Source: a bacterium (lineage in GTDB: Bacteria > Elusimicrobiota > Elusimicrobia > Elusimicrobiales > UBA9959). Taken from it: a stretch of DNA of 30,571 nucleotides. The position numbers and the translations under genes were made by a program. The notes beneath the pieces were generated by a model. That model had not been told where the DNA came from. It saw nothing but the letters and a program-made list of their open reading frames with translations, and did not search any database. Within the stretch, counting starts at the first letter, position 1. The number at the start of each line of letters is the position of its first letter. Shown here one piece after another: positions 26,946-30,571 of this stretch. The DNA lies in assembly GCA_021812825.1 (NCBI GenBank), contig JAKAMO010000020.1, positions 1 through 30,571 on the forward strand, written 5' to 3'.

Positions 26946-28214
26946 TCACGGGTAAAGCCTGGTCTGGTACTTGGGGGTCGGGTTGGGCCACACGCAGTTG
27001 TTCTGACCGCCCGAATTGGCCCAGTTGCCCTGCAGGTTGGGGCACTGGGTGGCTATCCTGGCATGCACGCAGGGCCGCCCGGTCTCCTTGCACTTGGCTA
27101 TCCCCTTGAAATCCACCTTGAAATAGTTGGAGGGCGCGTCCCAGCCCTGGTATACGTCCAGGCCGTTGCCGAGGGTCTGCAGGGCGCCGGGCGTCACGCT
27201 GGCCAGCTGGAACAGGCCGTCAGGCGGGTACTTGGAGAGCATGTTTATGTTGGGATCGTCCAGCGCCGGCATGCCCAGCGACTGGCCGAAGTCGTACGGG
27301 CTGCTGGGGTTGTGGAACCGGCCCACGAAGACCAGCTTGCTGATATAGTGCATCAGGAAGCTCGTGCCGCTCACGAGGCGGTTATAGGCGAAACCGTTGG
27401 GGCTGAAGACGCCGTCGTTGCCGCAGGCCTGGGCCATGTTGGGCTCGCAGGCGTTGGAGTTCAGATAATAGGACTTGCGGAAGAAGTTGAAGTTCTCGGT
27501 GAGGCGGTCGAAGACCGTCCACTGCGATTTCTCCACGGTGCCCAGCAGGCTGTAGACCTGCGCGTAGAACTTGAAATAGCCGCCGGCGGCGGTGTAAGGC
27601 ACCAGTATCTGCACGCCCTGGCGGTAGGTGACCAGCTGGAAGGTATCGGCGTCGGTGGGCGGCTTGCTGTCGCTCCTGATGCCGGAGGCCTGCGTGATGG
27701 ACGGGGTGTTCTTGTTCACGTCCGGTCTGGCCGGCTCGTAGAACTCGATCTCCCACTGCTTCTTGTCGTCCAGCGAGGGCGGGTCCGTGCCGGAAACGTC
27801 GCCCTTGTACTTGGGATAGGCCCCGGCCTGGTACATCATGTCGTAGGCGCAGATGGTATGCCCTTCCGGGTCCTTGGCGTAATGCAGCGGCTCGTTCGCC
27901 CCGTCGGGACCGGGGCATTCGTAGGCTTCCTTGAAGATGCGGTACGGGAAGGCGCCGTTGACGTAGGCCGTGCGGTTCAGCAGATTGGTGTAGTCGCTCA
28001 TCTGTATGAACGCGGCCGAGTCTATCGCGAACTGCTGGCGGATCTTCTCGCGGGAGATCTTGGTGGTCTCGAAGAGCAGGTAGACGAACAGCAGCAGGGA
28101 GGGGATGACGAACAGGGACGGGATCAGGATCTGGCCGCGGCGGGACGAGCAGAAGCGCGGAAGGCCTGAGGCCTTCCTCTTGCTGCTTTCGTATCCGGCA
28201 GTTCCAGCTTCCAT
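26946..28214 (-). CDS. TadG-like pilus-associated membrane protein
   Basis: 422 residues from the ATG at 28214. The frame is open further upstream to 28505, but that part overlaps the Flp-like gene out of phase and reads as shadow. The N-terminus carries SSRRGQILIPSLFVIPSLLL (about 23-42) and a helix to about residue 48, then a stretch KIRQQFAIDSAAFIQ like the RxQxAxDAAAL pattern of TadG N-termini. The remaining 350 residues are presumably extracytoplasmic. They are rich in Tyr, Phe and Pro, with scattered Cys in pairs (for example KCKETGRPC) that suggest disulfides; I see no von Willebrand A motif. It lies 26 nt after the prepilin gene and 4 nt before the TadE-like gene. Function beyond pilus assembly is not evident. 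Confidence 0.78.
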   Translation of the reverse strand: MEAGTAGYESSKRKASGLPRFCSSRRGQILIPSLFVIPSLLLFVYLLFETTKISREKIRQQFAIDSAAFIQMSDYTNLLNRTAYVNGAFPYRIFKEAYECPGPDGANEPLHYAKDPEGHTICAYDMMYQAGAYPKYKGDVSGTDPPSLDDKKQWEIEFYEPARPDVNKNTPSITQASGIRSDSKPPTDADTFQLVTYRQGVQILVPYTAAGGYFKFYAQVYSLLGTVEKSQWTVFDRLTENFNFFRKSYYLNSNACEPNMAQACGNDGVFSPNGFAYNRLVSGTSFLMHYISKLVFVGRFHNPSSPYDFGQSLGMPALDDPNINMLSKYPPDGLFQLASVTPGALQTLGNGLDVYQGWDAPSNYFKVDFKGIAKCKETGRPCVHARIATQCPNLQGNWANSGGQNNCVWPNPTPKYQTRLYP

Positions 28215-28240
28215 ATGCCAGTCAGTTACAGGCCGCCGCC

Positions 28241-28498
28241 TTATTTCGGCTGGCCGGCGCCTATGATAAGCCCCACTATCGTGAATATCCCTCCGAGTAT
28301 GCGCCGGTGGAACAGTATGGCCATCATCGCGGCCACGCCGGCCACTATCGCGAGCAGCAGCAGGTACTCTATGGTGGTCTGGCCGGACCTGCGCGCCAGC
28401 ACGGCCGGCGTCACCGGCGGAATGCCGTAGAACGCCAGCTCCGCGCGGCGCATGACGCGCCGCGACAGCCCCAGCAGGTCCGCCGCGATGATATTCAT
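28241..28498 (-). CDS. Flp-like prepilin with class III signal
   Basis: The protein has 85 residues. Residues 38-54 read SGQTTIEYLLLLAIVAG, the Flp/class III prepilin pattern. Cleavage is predicted after G39; the mature protein then starts QTTIEY with Glu at +5 and Tyr at +6 and has a helix through about residue 64. The mature form would be 46 residues, in the Flp range. The leader is 39 residues, long for this family, although starts further in (M16) are possible. It is the first gene of the operon, behind the promoter at 28561-28533. Candidate main or minor pilin subunit; the prepilin peptidase is not in the window. Confidence 0.82.
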   Translation of the reverse strand: MNIIAADLLGLSRRVMRRAELAFYGIPPVTPAVLARRSGQTTIEYLLLLAIVAGVAAMMAILFHRRILGGIFTIVGLIIGAGQPK

Positions 28499-28532
28499 CC
28501 TTCACTACCAGCCTTTCCGCCGGCCCGTTTAT

Positions 28533-28561
28533 GTTATACCAGCAAAAATGGGCCGATTCAA
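28533..28561 (-). promoter_or_regulatory. Promoter of the Tad-like / protease operon
   Basis: TTGAAT (28561-28556), a 17-nt spacer and TATAAC (28538-28533), with a predicted start near 28525, about 27 nt before the prepilin ATG. The stretch from 28530 to 28610 is AT-rich compared with its surroundings. Confidence 0.65.
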
Positions 28562-28622
28562 GTGCTTAAACAGTATACAATCGCAATGTTTCTATATTAT
28601 TAACAGGCCGCGGAGACGCAAA

Positions 28623-28649
28623 GCGGCCGGCCCCGCGGGGGCCGGCCGC
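28623..28649 (-). terminator. GC-rich hairpin after the response regulator gene
   Basis: A perfect 12-bp inverted repeat (28649-28638 with 28634-28623) around a 3-nt loop lies 21 nt after the response regulator stop. On the minus strand only a short CTTTG follows, so it is a strong hairpin with a weak T-tract. Confidence 0.65.
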
Positions 28650-28669
28650 CGCGCCCGCGCGTTTCGGCA

Positions 28670-29344
28670 CTACCTGTTGTCTTCGGGCGAGATCAGGCCC
28701 TTCTCTATGGCCTTGACCACCGCCTCGGTGCGGTTGTTGACGCCGAGCTTCTGAAAGATGCTGTTCAGGTGGTTCTTCACCGTCTTCACGGAGCAGTTCA
28801 ACTCCGCCGCTATCTCCTTGTTGCTCTTGCCCTTGCCGAGCAGCGCCATCACCTTTATTTCGGTGGCTGTCAGGCTGTCGGGGGCGCTGTCGTAGCCGGG
28901 GGAACCCATCTGGCGCAGGCCCTGGATCAGCTTGCCCATGATCGGCTGCGGGATCATCACGCCCTCGCTGGTGAAGGTCTTCAGCGCGTGCACCAGTTCG
29001 GAAGCGGGCAGCATCTTGGACAGGTAGCCGTTGGCTCCGGCCTGTATGGCCTCGGTGATGTGGGCCTCGTCCTCGTAGGAGGAGAGGATCAGCACGTTGG
29101 TGGAGGGGCATTCCTTGCGGATGACCCGGGTGGCGGAGACGCCGTCCATCTGAGGGAGCTTTATGTCCATCAGGATGACGTCCGGCTTTATCTTCTTGGC
29201 CATAGCCACCGCCTCGGGGCCGGTGGAGGCCTCCCCCACTACCTCAATGCCCTTCTCGTCCTCGAGCAGGTCCTTGATGCCTTCGCGGAAGAGGGTCTGG
29301 TCATCGGCTATCAGTACTGTCACGTTCTTCTTGGCAACGGCCAT
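28670..29344 (-). CDS. NarL/FixJ-type response regulator
   Basis: The protein has 224 residues. The receiver domain (about 8-125) has the acidic pair D14-D15, the phospho-acceptor D60 in VILMDIKLP, a Ser at the switch position in LILSSY and K110 in GYLSK. The C-terminal LuxR-type helix-turn-helix (about 158-216) reads LTATEIKVMALLGKGKSNKE followed by IAAELNCSVKTVKNHLNSI, matching the family closely. It should bind DNA when phosphorylated. It lies 27 nt after the sensor kinase gene and is most simply its partner. The next operon starts only 170 nt downstream, so control of the Tad-like genes is possible but not shown. Confidence 0.95.
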   Translation of the reverse strand: MAVAKKNVTVLIADDQTLFREGIKDLLEDEKGIEVVGEASTGPEAVAMAKKIKPDVILMDIKLPQMDGVSATRVIRKECPSTNVLILSSYEDEAHITEAIQAGANGYLSKMLPASELVHALKTFTSEGVMIPQPIMGKLIQGLRQMGSPGYDSAPDSLTATEIKVMALLGKGKSNKEIAAELNCSVKTVKNHLNSIFQKLGVNNRTEAVVKAIEKGLISPEDNR

Positions 29345-29371
29345 AATGCGCTCCTTGTCTGCTGCTGGTAT

Positions 29372-30550
29372 TTACTTGCGCCCCCCGCCCTGCTGTCCCT
29401 GCTTCTGCGCGTCCGCCGGGGGCGGTTCCTTGGCGAACGGTATCACGAACTTGAAGGCGGAGCCCTTGCCCACGCCCTCGCTCTCCACTATGATGCGGCC
29501 GTCGTGGCTCTGCACGATCTCCTTGGAGATCGACAGGCCGAGGCCGAGCCGCCCGTGCGGCGACTTGCCGCCTTCGGGCTGGTAAAAGCTCTGGCCGAGT
29601 CTCGGCAGGACCTCGGGGTCTATGCCCTCCCCGTTGTCCCTCACCGATACGCATACGTTGTCGGGGTCCTTCTCGTAGGGTCCCACGAGGACCGTTATCT
29701 TACCGCCGCGCTGCGTGTGGCGGATCGCGTTCTCGAGCAGGTTCATCAGCACCTGGCCGATGCGGCGCTTGTCGGCGCAGACCATCTTGAGGCCGGGCTG
29801 GAACTCGGTGGCTATCTCTATGTTCTTCTGCATCGCGCGCGCCTTGGGGCCGACGACGAGCTCCTCCACCATCTTGTCCATCTCGAAATAGTTCTTCTCC
29901 AGGCGGAACTTGCCCTGCTCGATGGAGGCCCAGTCCACCAGGTCGCCTATCAGGCGCGAGATCTGCGTGATGCTGGCGCTGATGAAGTCCATCTTCTTCT
30001 TCTGGTCGTTGTTCGGGCTGATGGTGGCGGCCAGCATCTCGAAGCTGATCTGCAGCGTCATCAGCGCGTTGGACAGGTCGTGCGAGGCCATCGACATGAA
30101 CTTGCTCTTCATGCCGTTGAGCCGGTCGAGCTCCTCGTTGTTGTTCTTCAGCATGTCGATCAGGCGGCGGTTCTCCTGCTCGAGGTAGAGCTTCTCCTCG
30201 GCCTTCTTGATCGCGCGGCGCAGGTAGTTGAAATCGACGGGCTTTATCAGGAAGTCGTAGACGGACTCCTGGATGGCCTTGACCGCGGTGTCGAGGGACG
30301 CGTGCGCGGTCATCATCAGGATCTGGCTGTCGGTGTTGAGCTTGCGGATGTCCTTGATGACCTCGATGCCGGTCTTGTCGGTCAGGTTGAAGTCCATCAG
30401 GATGACGTGGAAGAAGTCGCTGACGACCATCTTCATCGCGTCGGCGCCGGAGCCGGCCTCGAAGACCTTGTAGCCTTCCATCTCCAGCAGGTCGCGCAGC
30501 GTCTCGCGCAAATGCGCGTCGTCGTCAACGATGAGTATCTTGCTGTCCAT
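29372..30550 (-). CDS. Cytoplasmic sensor histidine kinase with N-terminal receiver domain
   Basis: The protein has 392 residues and no transmembrane helix. The N-terminal receiver domain (2-118) has D9-D11, the phospho-acceptor D53 in VILMDFNL, T81 and K103 in FLIKPVD. A coiled-coil-like linker (about 112-148, ALKKAEEKL-like and ELDRLNGMKSKF) leads into a HisKA domain with H157 in SMASHDLSNALMTL; the usual Arg after HDL is replaced by Ser. The ATPase domain has the N-box NLLENAIRHT (270-279), G1 DNGEGI (305-310) and G2 GLGLS (336-340). The order REC-HisKA-HATPase suggests an intermediate kinase that receives a signal or phosphate from another protein. The C-terminal 20 residues are Gln/Gly-rich. 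Only 21 bases precede the start here, so the promoter or an earlier operon gene lies outside the window. Confidence 0.94.
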   Translation of the reverse strand: MDSKILIVDDDAHLRETLRDLLEMEGYKVFEAGSGADAMKMVVSDFFHVILMDFNLTDKTGIEVIKDIRKLNTDSQILMMTAHASLDTAVKAIQESVYDFLIKPVDFNYLRRAIKKAEEKLYLEQENRRLIDMLKNNNEELDRLNGMKSKFMSMASHDLSNALMTLQISFEMLAATISPNNDQKKKMDFISASITQISRLIGDLVDWASIEQGKFRLEKNYFEMDKMVEELVVGPKARAMQKNIEIATEFQPGLKMVCADKRRIGQVLMNLLENAIRHTQRGGKITVLVGPYEKDPDNVCVSVRDNGEGIDPEVLPRLGQSFYQPEGGKSPHGRLGLGLSISKEIVQSHDGRIIVESEGVGKGSAFKFVIPFAKEPPPADAQKQGQQGGGRK

Positions 30551-30571
30551 GCCTGTAGGCGCGCCGGGGCC

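Noticed and set aside
28215..28505. N-terminal extension of the TadG-like protein to 28505
   Set aside because: It overlaps the Flp-like prepilin gene in another frame and reads as Arg/His/Gly-rich shadow sequence. The ATG at 28214 precedes a normal TadG-type N-terminus.

Overview
The window is a GC-rich bacterial segment in which every gene I can support lies on the minus strand, so it reads from right to left. Codon choice is consistent across the genes (frequent ATA for Ile and AGG for Arg; TTA, CTA and TCA rare). The gene content points to a free-living Gram-negative-type bacterium of the Elusimicrobiota/Omnitrophota kind: a giant tandem Ig-like secreted protein with W-rich repeats and 'RAxDxAGN' signatures, Tad/Flp pseudopilins, an FtsH-like protease, a lipoprotein and a cytoplasmic REC-histidine kinase. 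That placement is inferred from protein style only; no rRNA or other marker gene is present.

Layout in the direction of transcription. (1) 30550-28670: a REC-HisKA-HATPase sensor kinase and a NarL/FixJ response regulator, closed by a GC-rich hairpin at 28649-28623. (2) Promoter at 28561-28533, then a Flp-like prepilin, a TadG-like protein, a TadE-like protein and a membrane AAA+ metalloprotease of the FtsH family (28498-24597), tightly packed. (3) Promoter at 24600-24572, whose -35 overlaps the protease stop codon, then a single-pass membrane protein of unknown function and a PDZ-S41 lipoprotein whose catalytic Ser and Lys positions look substituted (24495-22037). (4) A near-perfect promoter at 22018-21991 followed by about 415 nt of strongly structured non-coding RNA. 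Near its 3' half it carries what looks like a c-di-GMP-I (GEMM) riboswitch aptamer (21768-21687), and it ends in a long-stem intrinsic terminator (21644-21571). (5) A second promoter at 21449-21422, a small exported HEAT-repeat protein (21334-20693) and, 15 nt later, a giant gene that is open from 20677 to the window edge. It has at least 6,892 codons and its end is not in the window.

The giant protein has a signal peptide, a beta-propeller-like N-terminal region, an IPT/TIG-like domain and then roughly 48 tandem Ig-like units of about 128 residues. Within this array several multi-unit blocks are themselves duplicated (offsets of about 4.16-4.24 kb and 7.57-7.58 kb). The array has therefore grown by segmental duplication and lost units by deletion.

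Working picture (inference): the window encodes a cell-surface programme, with pseudopilus parts, a membrane quality-control protease, a protease-like lipoprotein and a giant adhesin-like fibre. A two-component pair sits next to it, and a c-di-GMP-sensing leader RNA lies directly upstream of the HEAT-giant operon. The strongest candidates for something undescribed are the giant gene with its higher-order duplications, and the riboswitch-bearing RNA in front of it.
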